From assembly GCA_001632425.1 (NCBI GenBank), contig KV425596.1, positions 85,064 through 149,063 on the forward strand: DNA of 64,000 nucleotides, given 5' to 3'. The notes under the pieces were generated by a model, which saw nothing but the letters and a program-made list of their open reading frames with translations, did not search any database and was not told the DNA's origin. Shown here one piece after another: positions 10,228 through 21,451 of the stretch (position 1 is the first letter of the stretch; each line of letters opens with the position of its first letter). The position numbers and the translations under genes are program-made. The stretch is from Neolentinus lepideus HHB14362 ss-1. Lineage: Eukaryota; Basidiomycota; Agaricomycetes; Gloeophyllales; Gloeophyllaceae.

Positions 10228-13200
10228 CTATCGAGCGCAATCCTCCCGCTGCATCTGGAACCGACGAATTCTCTCCGCACCCCAATCAATGTCCTTCGTA
10301 CCAGGGATGAAATCTAGTCACAAGGATCCAGTTGTCAACATCGCCCCATAATCGTACATCAATATGAATGCACTCACCATCGCCCGCCCACTCTATCCTG
10401 ACGGTGTGTCTCCCGCGCGGCACTTCAATGACACCTGCGCTGAACTTCTGTTCCAGACACATGTTCAAGTTAGTTCCACAATCGACGCTCTTGTCCAGCT
10501 CGATCGCGGTAGTGATGCCCAATGACTTCCCGTCCACGAATAGCTGCAATCGCAGATCGCGTTTGTCCGCGTCAACGACGCTGAGGCGATGCGGGCGGCG
10601 AGATCGGTACGTGTATTCAATGGGCAGTGGTTTTTCGTCGCGTCCTGGCTTGATAGCTTCTGTGTGCCATGGCTCGAAGACGGTCCAGGATGTTCTGCAC
10701 TTTTCGTCTTTCGGCGCGCTAGAGAACAAGTGAGGCATATGGAGAGATGGCATATAGACATGGGGCATGATTGGGAAACCTCGGAGTAGGAGAGTAAGGA
10801 GACCTATGAATGTAATGAGGGAATGAGGCACAGATGCATACAGGTACACTCACATAAGAGGAAGAATAGAATGAAGAACACGATTGATCCCTTCTTGATT
10901 CTTGCCAGGACGACCTGCCATCTTTCGGAGTTCTTCAAGAGATTCTTGGGCTCTTTCCACTTGACCTGAGGCTTGTAGACGCTACGGCATGTTCGTAAAC
11001 CGGATGATATCTCAGCGCGTGGAATAGCTTGACATACCCAGTGAACTATGGAGCGTCTCAGCGATCATAAACGTGGTGGATCGAAGTATGTGCTCACATT
11101 GACTCGTAGTGATAACGGGGCGTGTGCTGCTCTTCGACGCTGAATACGGCTCCCCTATTCAAGACCTGACCGTTAGATTACGAGAAGACACTAAGGATAG
11201 ACAGCATACAGTGTCAGATCGGGAAGTGGATCCCCCAGCAGTTAGCTGACCATCGCTGATTCGCAGGTTCTCCATACGGAAGACGGATTTAAGGAGCTAC
11301 CGGGACAACAGATCAATGCGGCTCCGCGATTGCGACCTCTAGTGGTATTTACCTCAGGAAGGACCTGACAGGAAGCAGAGAGATTAGACAAGAGTGGAAA
11401 ACGGAGATGACTGTTACCGACCTCTTCGACAAGCTTGATGCCCGGACATACATGGAACCCTAGACCTTGGATAGCAAGTGTTTGGCGACTTGGCTCAACG
11501 TTAGGCTCATCAGGCTATGATTTATCGATCAGCTAGGAATCGACTTCGGAAGTTCGACACAGACCCTCATGAATGCCATCGCAAAATTGGCAAAAAGGAG
11601 GTCTCCATCGTATACCATCAAATCGGGCTGCCCTGCTCCTTGGGTAATCGGTCTACCATCAGAGCCTACACCACGGACGATGCGGAAAAGCCCAGGAGGT
11701 TGTCCCAATCCTATCCTTTTCTGAGTAAAATGGATTTGACAACATCGAAATGGACCAACTTTGCGACTCCCGAATGTATCCCATGATTTTGGGGTTGTCA
11801 GTGGCATTGTTCTTTCGAGAGAGCTCGGCGATCTCTTCCCTTGCTTTGCTCCTTGCGTCGTTGAGGTAGAATTCGATCGCATGAGCGCAAACTTGGTTAT
11901 CGTTGGTGCGGGTTCTCTCGATGATGTAGGACGTCGAGCGTACCTTGTACAAGCTGAACGGACATTATGCACAGACCCAGTACATTTGCGGTAATTCTGG
12001 TTCTTTCAAAATCCTTTTCCAGTTTTTTCAGCTTGTGTGCTCGCATGATCTGCTCAGCCACATGTCGCGGCCGCTGCGTTTCTGACCAGAACCTGTCGCG
12101 GAAGACTTCGACATGTCTGAGATCGGAGACTGATCTTATTTCATCCCAGTCCGCGAACTTCCGCAACGTATCGATATGTTTCATGGCTAACCGCGTCAAG
12201 AAGGGAAATGGGGATAGCTGTCCGACTTCGAATTGTCCTCTGGCCTCAGCCAAAACGCGAGATATGCGTTCCTTAGTGCTCTGGGTGTCCTTCAGATACA
12301 TCCAAATCGTCAACCCTTATTTCTGTTACGCACCTCTTCCGATCGTGACAACGTCTCTTTCAACTCCTTCTCGATATGCTGTATGAGCTTTTTGCTGTCG
12401 TTGATGGCCCTAAGCCGCGCATCCCAGGCTTGATCCGGATCATTGAGGTCAAATACGAAGCTTTCGATGCCAGTAAGCTACATACCAGTCAGTAATTACG
12501 ACAAGGACTCACGTATACAACCCGTGTAACATTTTGAACACTTGGTGAGGGTTTTCCTCATTGGGCGCAGGATTACCATACTAGCATTTGTGATCAGGCA
12601 CTAGACACGACTTATCTTGTTCAAAGCTTACCATGGTATCACAGATCCATTGTGCGCAAGTGGCCGCAATCACATCTTCCACAACGTCTATCGAGCGATT
12701 TCCAGAGCTATGAACAACGTCATTACTGCTGATGACATAGGTGACCGGTGAAATACTGACTCGCAAGATTTGTGAATGAGTTTGTCTGCTGTCTTGGAAA
12801 AGTATTCGACATATCTCAACAGGGTTGCTCGATCAGGAAGAAGGGCATGTAGATCCTCAAGTAAGGAGACCTATTAGTTCCATAGGCGTCTAAGAGTAAA
12901 GCGACTCACCATGCGCAGATCCGCATCGTGGCTACAGGAAGGCCTGAAGTCAGACGCCATACACGGCGCTCAATAGAATCACTTACATCTTTCCTGTGTC
13001 AAATCCTAGAAGGAATCTAGAGGGCATCACCTCGGGCGCTCAGTAATGTCCCGAAGAAGACGAATGTTGCTTACCCGTATCCACCGAGAATAGTCTGAAG
13101 GTTTCGACTATAGCACGTAACATAGTGGTTAGGATCATTTAGAACCTGACTGATGGCCTTTTGTGTCTGCAAGACTTTCGTATAGGATGGTCTTCTCGCA

Positions 13201-15940
13201 TGATACAGATCGGTAAGATGAGATGCGTTAGGGGGATGGCATTGGGGATCCTGCGCCGTGAAGGGGAAGAGTGTATATGTATTATCGTAGGGATAATCAT
13301 AAGGGAGGTTCCTCAACAAAACTATACGCACGAATTAGCGAGAACACAACACCAACAGTGAAGACTGCACCTTTGGGCAGAACAGCGCCGAACGCTCCTA
13401 TGTCGGAGTTGACAAAGCATTGATCATAGCCCCAATCAGTCATGTAGTCGCCTACAGCGTCATCAGAGCTGAATAATAACCAAAAACTCTGGTTGTGGTC
13501 TCACGGGTATACTGTGAGAGACTGGGATCTCCGCGGAGGGAACCAACCTAGAAGAGTACTGTTTAGAGCGGGCAGGCAAAGGAAGTGAAAGGTGACATAC
13601 CAGGTCGACTAAAAGCCCAAACGTCTTTTATTTTCGTTAGAAGGACATTCGGAAGGTCATAATAGAAGAAGTTCACACCATCGTGTAGCCAAGACCAAAC
13701 CCGTCTCCGGGAGAGGAATCTTCAGCTTGGAGGCCGACCTGCAGGAGATATGACAGAAAGAGTCACAGCTGAATGGATAGCAACCTACATAGAGCTCTAA
13801 ATTTTCGATATTGCGATACAGACTCTGGGCAGCGACAGCAACCTCATGCGCCTGGTTCCATTCGTTGAAGCTGTTCAAAGCTTTGTGTCTTTGTCAACAT
13901 GATTGACAAACAAGAAGAGTGATGCTACTCAAGACGAACCTTTGAGACCCAAAGATTTACGGAATTGATTGAAGGAGCAAACTTTCCAGTCCCTCGCTTG
14001 TTGCATAGCCATGAGCTCGAAGATCTGCATACAACGAGGAACTCCCCGCGCTCGCGGTGCTCCTGCAACTTTGTATGTTGCATCCTGCAAAATCTTGGCA
14101 AGGTCGCCATCATCAAAAAGCCCGTCATGTCCACGACGAAGCCTGACAAAAGCGACCATGAGTTGAATGCAATGTGCGGCTGTGGCCAGGACGCATACCC
14201 AGGTACTTCGCGGCGCCTCCGATTGGTATCGGTTTCGTGCTTGTAGTTGTCAAGTACGGTCTTGTAATCATCGGGGGTTATCTATGTTTCAAATCAGCGC
14301 AACATTCGCAATCTATGTGGGGGATCAATGTTGTACTTCGTCGAGGTTCTTTGTGCCAAACGTTCTTTCTAGCACATTTTGCATCCAGGAAATGTTATCT
14401 TGAGATGCAAGAGAAGACCACTTCAGGCACACCGTTGTCAGAACGAGTTTCAAAGCCACGCGGATTACTCACATGGTGCAGTAGACTGAATTCGACGTAT
14501 GATTTATGCTCGGACACGTTCTCTTTCGATGTCTTGCCTGCAATATCCTAGGAAATCCGTGAGCTAGACGCGTCAGTTGCAAGTACAAAGAAACGCACTG
14601 CTAGCAAATCCAGATTAAGCTTATTTCCAATATTCGGTAGTCCTACGATGCCCTTGATGAAGTCTTCAATGACGACGTTCTTGAAGATGACGCAGTTAAT
14701 GGTCCGCGCTTTGTCAAAGATCTGGTCATCCTGGTCAACCAATTGTTGTGACAAGGATCCGTCCTCGAGAGGAGCAACCGACGAAGGTTCTTCCCATCGC
14801 TTGCCCTGATTATTCGATAGTAACCGGCTGGCAATGTACTACATGGTTGCCATGAGTAGCTTATCTCACCGAAAGATATCTGGTTCAAGGTATTGCTCAC
14901 ATTGTGATTCCGGTTCCACAGGATCAGCAAAGCCTGTACTGCCGGCGTCAAGAACAAGAGCCGATCCTCGAAAAAGCAATCGGGAGAGAGCATTCCACGT
15001 CCGTCCATACTACGAACATAACTTTGATCTTCTCGACTGTTTCCGTAGAGTGGTGAGAGATCGAGGTAGGGAGAAGTTTCATTACATTGACCGCCTTCAG
15101 GATCAGTACGATATAAGCACAGCTGTAGCAACGAATAAGCTTCACGCTCGTCGTTACATTTCGCGGAGGTTCGAGGACCCACCGAGACCAGAGTCGCAAA
15201 CGCCACCACCATCCCGGACACGGCATTTATATGGGCCGTAGGCTGGTCAAATATCAACCAAGTGTATTACGCATAAGAAATCACACGCACCTCAGGTGCG
15301 CTAAGTAAGCGGTCGAAGACCTGGCTCGTATCAGGCAACTGTGATGCATTACTGTGATTTGCAACACGCTGAACATAGGGACAGCTATGTGAAAGCTGGC
15401 GCTCATTCGAATCCAGGCTTCTGGGAGTGCCGCTGAGCCGCTGATTGTTATTTACTTCGAGTAGCAATGGTTAGACTGTGTCACCCAGATTTGAGATAAG
15501 AACCCACCGAGTTTGATGAAGATGTCTTTGAACTTTGGACGCATGGACGAATTGTCAGGAAGAGTAGACATAGTCTTCATGCCTGCAAAAAACTGCAGTT
15601 GCAGGATGTCAAGTAAAGTACATTCGAGTGGAGAGCGATACTCACCACATGGTTCGGGTCTCTGTCATCGAGTTCCTGTCCTTGAGCTAATTTTCTGAAG
15701 GCACGCTACACAATTCTCTCAAGACAAGCTATGAACCACATATTGTCCACATACAAATGTGCCTTTGGCAGGATCAATTTTCTTAGGCTCTGCAGGGGCC
15801 TCCATCTCCGGGTAACCTAGCGCATTGCGAATAGGGCGGATTGCGGAGGTGATGACACTCTGCAGACGAGACTGGGAAGCAGGCCTGGCTGCGTTCGGAG
15901 GGACTTCTCCAACAGGACTGTCTGACTCTTCCGAATCCAT
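10228..15940 (-). CDS. Ppo/linoleate diol synthase-like protein with degenerate peroxidase domain, P450 domain and fused membrane-anchored C-terminal domain
   Basis: Many-exon gene of the psi-factor-producing oxygenase family: an animal-haem-peroxidase-like dioxygenase fused to a P450 that makes oxylipins from C18 fatty acids. It starts MDSEESDSPVGEV. Diagnostic blocks include RAFRKLAQGQELDDRDPNH, NETSPYLDLSPLYGN and EDRLLFLTPAVQALL...NRNHN. The block ARTINCVIFKNVVIEDFIKG is followed by P450 parts HAIEFYLND, GLFRIVRG and the haem-thiolate loop GLGFHVCPG (about 11430-11456). The distal His (LVIH in the family) reads LVSL, and the Tyr-Arg-Trp-His motif reads HHWS, so the peroxidase half looks inactive. 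The P450 Cys is kept. After the usual P450 end (VFRMENLR, 11288-11266) the frame continues through in-phase introns to VKWKEPKNLLKN. It then enters a hydrophobic segment (SIVFFILFFLLCLLTLLL) and a further domain of about 150 residues ending REDCAR, stop at 10230-10228. The exon join is phase-consistent but untested by transcripts; two separate genes remain possible. Confidence 0.8.
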
Positions 15941-18047
15941 CTGAAAGAGGTGAGCTGATGATAGAGAAGGGATATTGTAGCTGTTGTGTAAGGTGTTTAA
16001 AGACGGACAGAATCAACAGTTTTAAAGCAAAAATCGAGTGCATGGACGTACATTCATTTTACACGCAGTTGAACGCACGACATGCGTTGTCCATAAGAGA
16101 CATGTCGATTTACACCCGTAGTGCACATGTCTGAGTAGGCCCTCAAAACGCTGATGCACAGGATCCGATAAGAGCATCTTGGAAGTTTCGCTGTGACATA
16201 GCCGCTGACGGGACGAAGCCCTAGCGCGGAGACCACAATTACCACAAAATGAACTACAGCATTGCAGTGGAATCAAATTAGTCCGGGGAGGTGGCCAGAA
16301 GCGACACATTTTCGTTGCCCTTCGTCTGCGCCGACTTCTGAGCGAAGCACATGTACCCTCCAGAACTTGCGGAACATAACTTCACCGCCTCGTACTAACT
16401 GTGATCATAGATGTCAAGGGTGCCTTCTCAGCTTCTGAACCTATATCAAACAACATAGCGCATTCCCCAAGTTTAGACGACATGATAGATCGCAGCCATA
16501 AGTACCGCCGGACAAGTTGACTTACGACTATTCATGCCGAAGTTTCCGCATTCACGCCTCGAAGATGTGCCATAATCCATGATATCGGTCACGAAACGCC
16601 CATATATGACCTGAATCATCGCTGTGCACACGGGATATCCTAAGCATTTGACCAGCAGTTAGCCAACGCACCCTTGCCACGTGTAAGCGTGGAAGTGAAA
16701 AAAACACCAACATACCATCAAGCGCTTTCTGTCTGATCTCTTTCAAGAGCGCCACGGTCAGGTTCAAATTCAGCGCATATGAGCGCTGGGAGGGCCTTGA
16801 GGCACAGGCTTCGATTACGTTCGACTTGTGCTTATAATGTGAACGAGATCTGGTACAGTGAAAAGTACCGTACTAAGCTTTCCTTTGCACCATGATGGTC
16901 ACGATTATATTAAGGGCCCGATCGGATCCCCGTCCATGAGCTCACTGTGGCACGAACAATATTCACATCTGTCACAGTTGCCTCGCGCCACAGACGCGTT
17001 TATTTTCAGCTTGATGTGTCTAATAAAAAGGAGTCAAACAACATTACCCATGCAATTCAATGCCGCATATATGTAGAGGAAGTGGAAACAGTGTTTTCTG
17101 CATCTGTGGCTGATGTGGCCAACATTAGCTGTGATTGACGGTGCTGACCAAGCGCATTGATACACCGATACCCTCGGACGCTAGCGCCTGAGCCGGAGCC
17201 CGCAATATTAAACGGAATCCGGATTTTTGGCGGGGTGGCTTTAGACACGCCGGCGGCAACTTGTCGAGCACGCGGGTTTAGAGACCACCTGATGAGGGAT
17301 CCGAACAGGCTCTAAAGTGACTGGCAAGCATTTTTTCGCTTCGGACCCGGATGTTCCCGAATATCGGAGACCTCTTGTAGTAGCTTTGAATTCTTTTCAC
17401 TCGTTTTCGGCTTCTACGTACAGCGCCTGTCCGCTCGTATGCCAGCATCTAGCACTGATTGTACGGCTGTAACTTTGGCGCTCAGGGTCGCATCACTTTG
17501 CCCCCGCGTCAGCGCAGTCCTAGGCCTCGTCCAAGACATGCACATGAAGCATGCATTTACACATGCTGGTTCAGGCAGGATCCTGTCAGCTATGAGAAAT
17601 CTGTGCATGGATCTCTCCATGTTCGCTGATTCATCAAGAGAATGTCGCTGTCGCTTGACAAGGGACTATCGGTCTGCTTCCCGTCCAATTATACCCTTTC
17701 GAGCGATATTGCAGAAGCAAGTCGTGGTGACTCATGTCCGTGGCGAAAGCTCCGGTCGGCACCTCAGCAAAACTGTAGTGCAATGTCTCATGTTTGGGGA
17801 GATCTGTACAAAGTGGCCCAAGCATCGGGCTGCGTCCTGTAAACAGGCGACTGAGACGCGCCTCCCCAATGCCACCACATATACTATCCCGCAGTCGCTG
17901 CCTCGCTGCAGATCTTGATTGGTCCAGATCGCTCTGCTAACCAATGTTCTATAAATCTCGATTGTCGTTGATTCAAATGCAGGGTGTATAAATCAACGTC
18001 TCGCGTTTTTTAACCCTCACCCACTGCTGCCGATACTAGACTTAGAA
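15941..18047. other. divergent intergenic region, 2.1 kb
   Basis: Lies between the Ppo-like gene (minus) and the DUF2235 gene (plus). Minus-strand frames at 16022-16309 and 16552-16767, and a plus frame at 17439-17918, show no known motif and do not chain into a convincing model. The right end holds the DUF2235 promoter. Confidence 0.4.
17941..17993 (+). promoter_or_regulatory. CCAAT and TATA elements before the DUF2235 gene
   Basis: CCAAT at 17941-17945 is followed by TATAAAT at 17950-17956 and again at 17987-17993. The second TATA-like box lies 55 nt before the proposed ATG at 18048, which supports that start. Confidence 0.45.
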
Positions 18048-20036
18048 ATGATACCTCAAGATTCGTTTCCAATGAGCCCCACCACACAGCGTCATGTGCC
18101 TCCGTTAAATACGGATCGTCAGGGCCGTACTCTATGTCTTTGTGCGTAGTTTCCTCTTTTGTAAAGTACATGTCCTCATCATGGACAGGTTTCGACGGGA
18201 CCGGGAACAAATTCGGCGAGGTGCTGTTAAATATCCAACACATATGATATTTTCTCATGACAACCATACCACGCTCATGATATGCAGAATGTAAGCCCTT
18301 CATTGTTCCGTTCTTGACGATGACAGTACTCAGATTTCTCGCAGAACTCGAACGTAGTCCGCTTCTTTCGCTCACTGAAGAAGGACAATCCCGATGTGCA
18401 GATCCCCTACTATCAGGTTTAGAGTCACCAGCATTTCGCGTCAGTCACACTAATCGATTTGAAGGCCGGAATTGGCACTTACAACAAGCGTCAATTCCAT
18501 ACTCGGACACTTACGACTGTGGCCTCAGCGCTCGACCAAGCCGTTGCATTGCACTTGAATGATCACGTCAAGGATGGGTAAGCCATCGCTCGTTTGCTTC
18601 AGATTAGGAATTCTCATCGCCAACGCAGGTACAAATTTCTGATGAATAATTACCAGTAAGAACCTAAATCAGATGATCCTTGACATTTATCATCATCGAT
18701 ACAACAGACCTGGCGATAAAATCTGCCTTATTGGATTTTCGAGAGGAGCATACACGGCTCGGGCTCTTGCTGGCATGCTATACAAGGTATGGAGTCGAAT
18801 TGGGAGGCGTGATTAGCAGTCTTTCATCGTTGTACAGGTCGGCCTTCTCCCTCAAGACAACGACCAGCAGCTGGATTTCGCCTTCACCATATACCAGTCT
18901 ACGGACATATCCGCCGCTGTTACCAGCAAAGAATTCAAAGATACGTTCTGGTAAGACTTCCAGTGCCAATGGATTATGACATTAGTGCTGACTTCTGGCA
19001 GTATTAACGTCAAGGTCGAGTTCTTGGGCGTATGGTGAATAAATGTCCCTTTCTCGTTCCGCGTGCATCTAATAGTATGACAGGGACACCGTTTCGTCTG
19101 TTGGCATCATACCTCGTGCCCTTCCATACTCCTCTGCTTGCTACAACGTCAAGACTTTTCGGCACGCCCTTGCCTTAGATGAACATCGGACACGATTTCG
19201 TCCTAATATCTGGGGCGAGCCTACTGTTAGAGAGGAAGTATTGGACCACGACATCGATATCAACTTGCCTCCTGCACATGAGCGCGATAAATGGGTTTAT
19301 GAGCCCGTCGACCGCAAAGTCGATATCAAGGAAGTCTGGTTTTCAGGTACGATCCAAGACAATTATTGACACGGTAGTCAGCTCTGAATCAATTGTTCAG
19401 GCTGCCATGCCGATGTCGGAGGAGGCTCTCACCGAAAGGAAGAGAACGAGAGTCTCTCGAATATCGCTTTGCGCTGGATGATTAAGGAATCCCAAGCTGC
19501 TCAAACCGGACTTATATTCGACGAGGCCTATCTCAAGGAAATTGGCATTGATCTTCAGGACCCGCACTCTGTCGATATCCGTATGAAACCGGAGGCCACT
19601 GGGCAGAGCATTCATTCCATGATAGCACCTCACGATGGCTCGAGCTTGCTACTTTCCCAAAGGGACTACAGAGACGCACTTGCGTGGATCTATGACCAGC
19701 TTGAGCACGCTCGAACTTGGTGGGTCCTCGAGTATATTCCGATGTTAGTCACGCATCAGAAGGGTGACGGCACCTGGGTACGCCAGAGAATGTGCGTCAT
19801 TATTCTCGTGTTTATTCACTGCCTATCACTCATTTTGTCCGGCGATGGAATGCCTGTGCCGTTCCTCTAGTCCGAACTACGGCGGGGGAAGGATCATACC
19901 TCACAGGAACGGTCTTGTTTATGTTCATTCATCTGTCAAAGAAAGGATGACAAAGACCCAGTCCGACGGTCGATCTTACAAACCTATCGCTCAAAACTGG
20001 GACGATATCTATGACCTCATCAAGTATGTTGATTGA
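18048..20036 (+). CDS. DUF2235 alpha/beta hydrolase (Tle1-like phospholipase fold)
   Basis: Protein of the DUF2235 family, which shares its catalytic fold with bacterial type VI Tle1 phospholipases; fungal members are mostly uncharacterised. The start at 18048 (MIPQDSFPM) was chosen because exon 1 (to 18141) splices in phase to 18189-18220 and then to 18345-18416. Together these give the family signature RTLCLCFDGTGNKFGE followed by NSNVVRFFRSLKK. Further blocks follow: QAGIGTYNK, the nucleophile elbow LIGFSRGAYTARALAG (Ser in G-F-S-R-G), EFLGVWDTVSSVG with a candidate catalytic Asp, and WFSGCHADVGGG with the His. The Ser-Asp-His set is therefore complete. The C-terminal part contains LRWMIKESQ, EYIPMLVTHQKGDGTW, GGGRIIPHRNGLVYVH and NWDDIYDLIKYVD. 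No signal peptide is seen, so it is likely cytosolic. A decayed copy of its 3' half lies at 20590-21220 and a patatin gene follows. Confidence 0.88.
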
Positions 20037-20589
20037 TGATGTGTCGAGCTTGGGCATTTGGGCGCTTTCAGATTGCCTTGGGTCTCATTTCGGACTTCTG
20101 TGATCAAGTCATGTTATATGTATCCCATGACGCAACATCCGTTACTATACCACTATGTTCCATCTATCTCTACTTCATATGTTCCTGCCACTGGACGACT
20201 CCCTCGATCACTTGCGTTACGTGCAGCCCACTACAACTCCAGATAAGTACATGAAGTTCCTTACGATGGCAGGAAGCGAGAATGCAGCCGCGAGGCCCGC
20301 GACTCTCAATGCCCCGGGCTGCCTTGTAGACTTCCACGGGGCCGCCAGTCCTGCTTCCTTTCATTCCAGACGGAACTGGTGCAGGAACCATGCTTTTGAT
20401 CAATCTGTGTCTCAGATGTTGGTAACTTTACGTCCCTGTGACTCGTGTATTGGTAATTCAATCAAGATACACTCGTGAGGCTACAATTGCACGGCATTTT
20501 GCATTTGTCCAGCTACAGACTTAGTTCCTTAGAAGGATATATCTGGATCAAGCACCGCAATACGTTGCGTGTGTTCTCAGCATCTATCG
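20037..20589. other. gap between DUF2235 gene and its decayed copy
   Basis: A 107-codon plus frame (20155-20478) is present but unrecognised. This stretch may be the eroded 5' half of the duplicated DUF2235 gene, but I could not match it residue by residue. Confidence 0.3.
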
Positions 20590-21220
20590 TAAACGCGCCC
20601 TGTGTTAGGTGAGGCTGAACAAACAGCCTCCCAAAAGCCGGTTCTCAAATCGTCACGAGCTATCGCAGGGTGACTTTGCGCCGGATGGTCAAGGAATGCA
20701 CAGAGCACACGAAAATTCAATTCAACGAAGACTATCCTCTAAAGGCATTTGCATCTCGGTTACTTGCTCCAACGGTATGCGCATGAAGCCAGAATCTGTT
20801 GATTAGAAGATCCATTCTTCGACAAATCTCGACAATGATTCGGGATTACGACTACAGAACCCCTCGCCGAATCCAGCTCCCATCGGGCAATTGGTTTGTG
20901 GCCAGTAGCGTGGGTCCAAGATCCGTCAAAACCAAATCCGGACAAGCTGATCGTAGATCCACGCCAGAACATCCTTCAAATGCTGCAAGTTGCGGCGTTG
21001 TTATTTCTCTCTCTAAAACTGATTTATGATGTTATTCTGCTATCGGCATGTCAGACCAAACCTCGGAGAAGGAAGGACCATTCTCCACAGAAATTACACG
21101 ATTTTGGTTTATTCAACCGTCAAGGAACGGATGATCATGACAAGGTATATACCCCGGGCCGGGAATTGCGATCAGATCATCAGAGTGGGATTAGTATTAA
21201 TATGTGGACTGAAGTGATGA
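20590..21220 (+). pseudogene. decayed partial copy of DUF2235 hydrolase
   Basis: Three separate segments match the 3' half of the intact gene at 18048-20036 in the same order. TLRRMVKECTEHTKIQFNEDY (about 20669-20731) corresponds to ALRWMIKESQ...FDEAY. GMRMKPESVD (about 20773-20805) corresponds to IRMKPEATG. RPNLGEGRTILHRN plus STVKERM (about 21052-21140) corresponds to PNYGGGRIIPHRN plus SSVKERM. They lie in different frames, are separated by stops, and lack the FDGTGNK and GFSRGA blocks, so the catalytic Ser is missing. It reads as a local duplicate that lost its 5' half and then eroded. Confidence 0.65.
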
Positions 21221-21451
21221 GGTTATGTGCTTGTCTCCGCTTCCTAATGTGACTACACCATGCGTCCCCGGTCCTCGTTCACAGTGTGCTATCCTTTCAG
21301 AGGCACAGATTATCATCCGTTTTTGGTGCTGATATGAATAGATAACACACGGCATGGATACATATGCTTTCCACGAGGCAATACTCGCATAAACTCCTTG
21401 TCGGCTTGTTAAAGTTGATACTCAACCCCACAAGTGCCCTCAGGACCTCAG

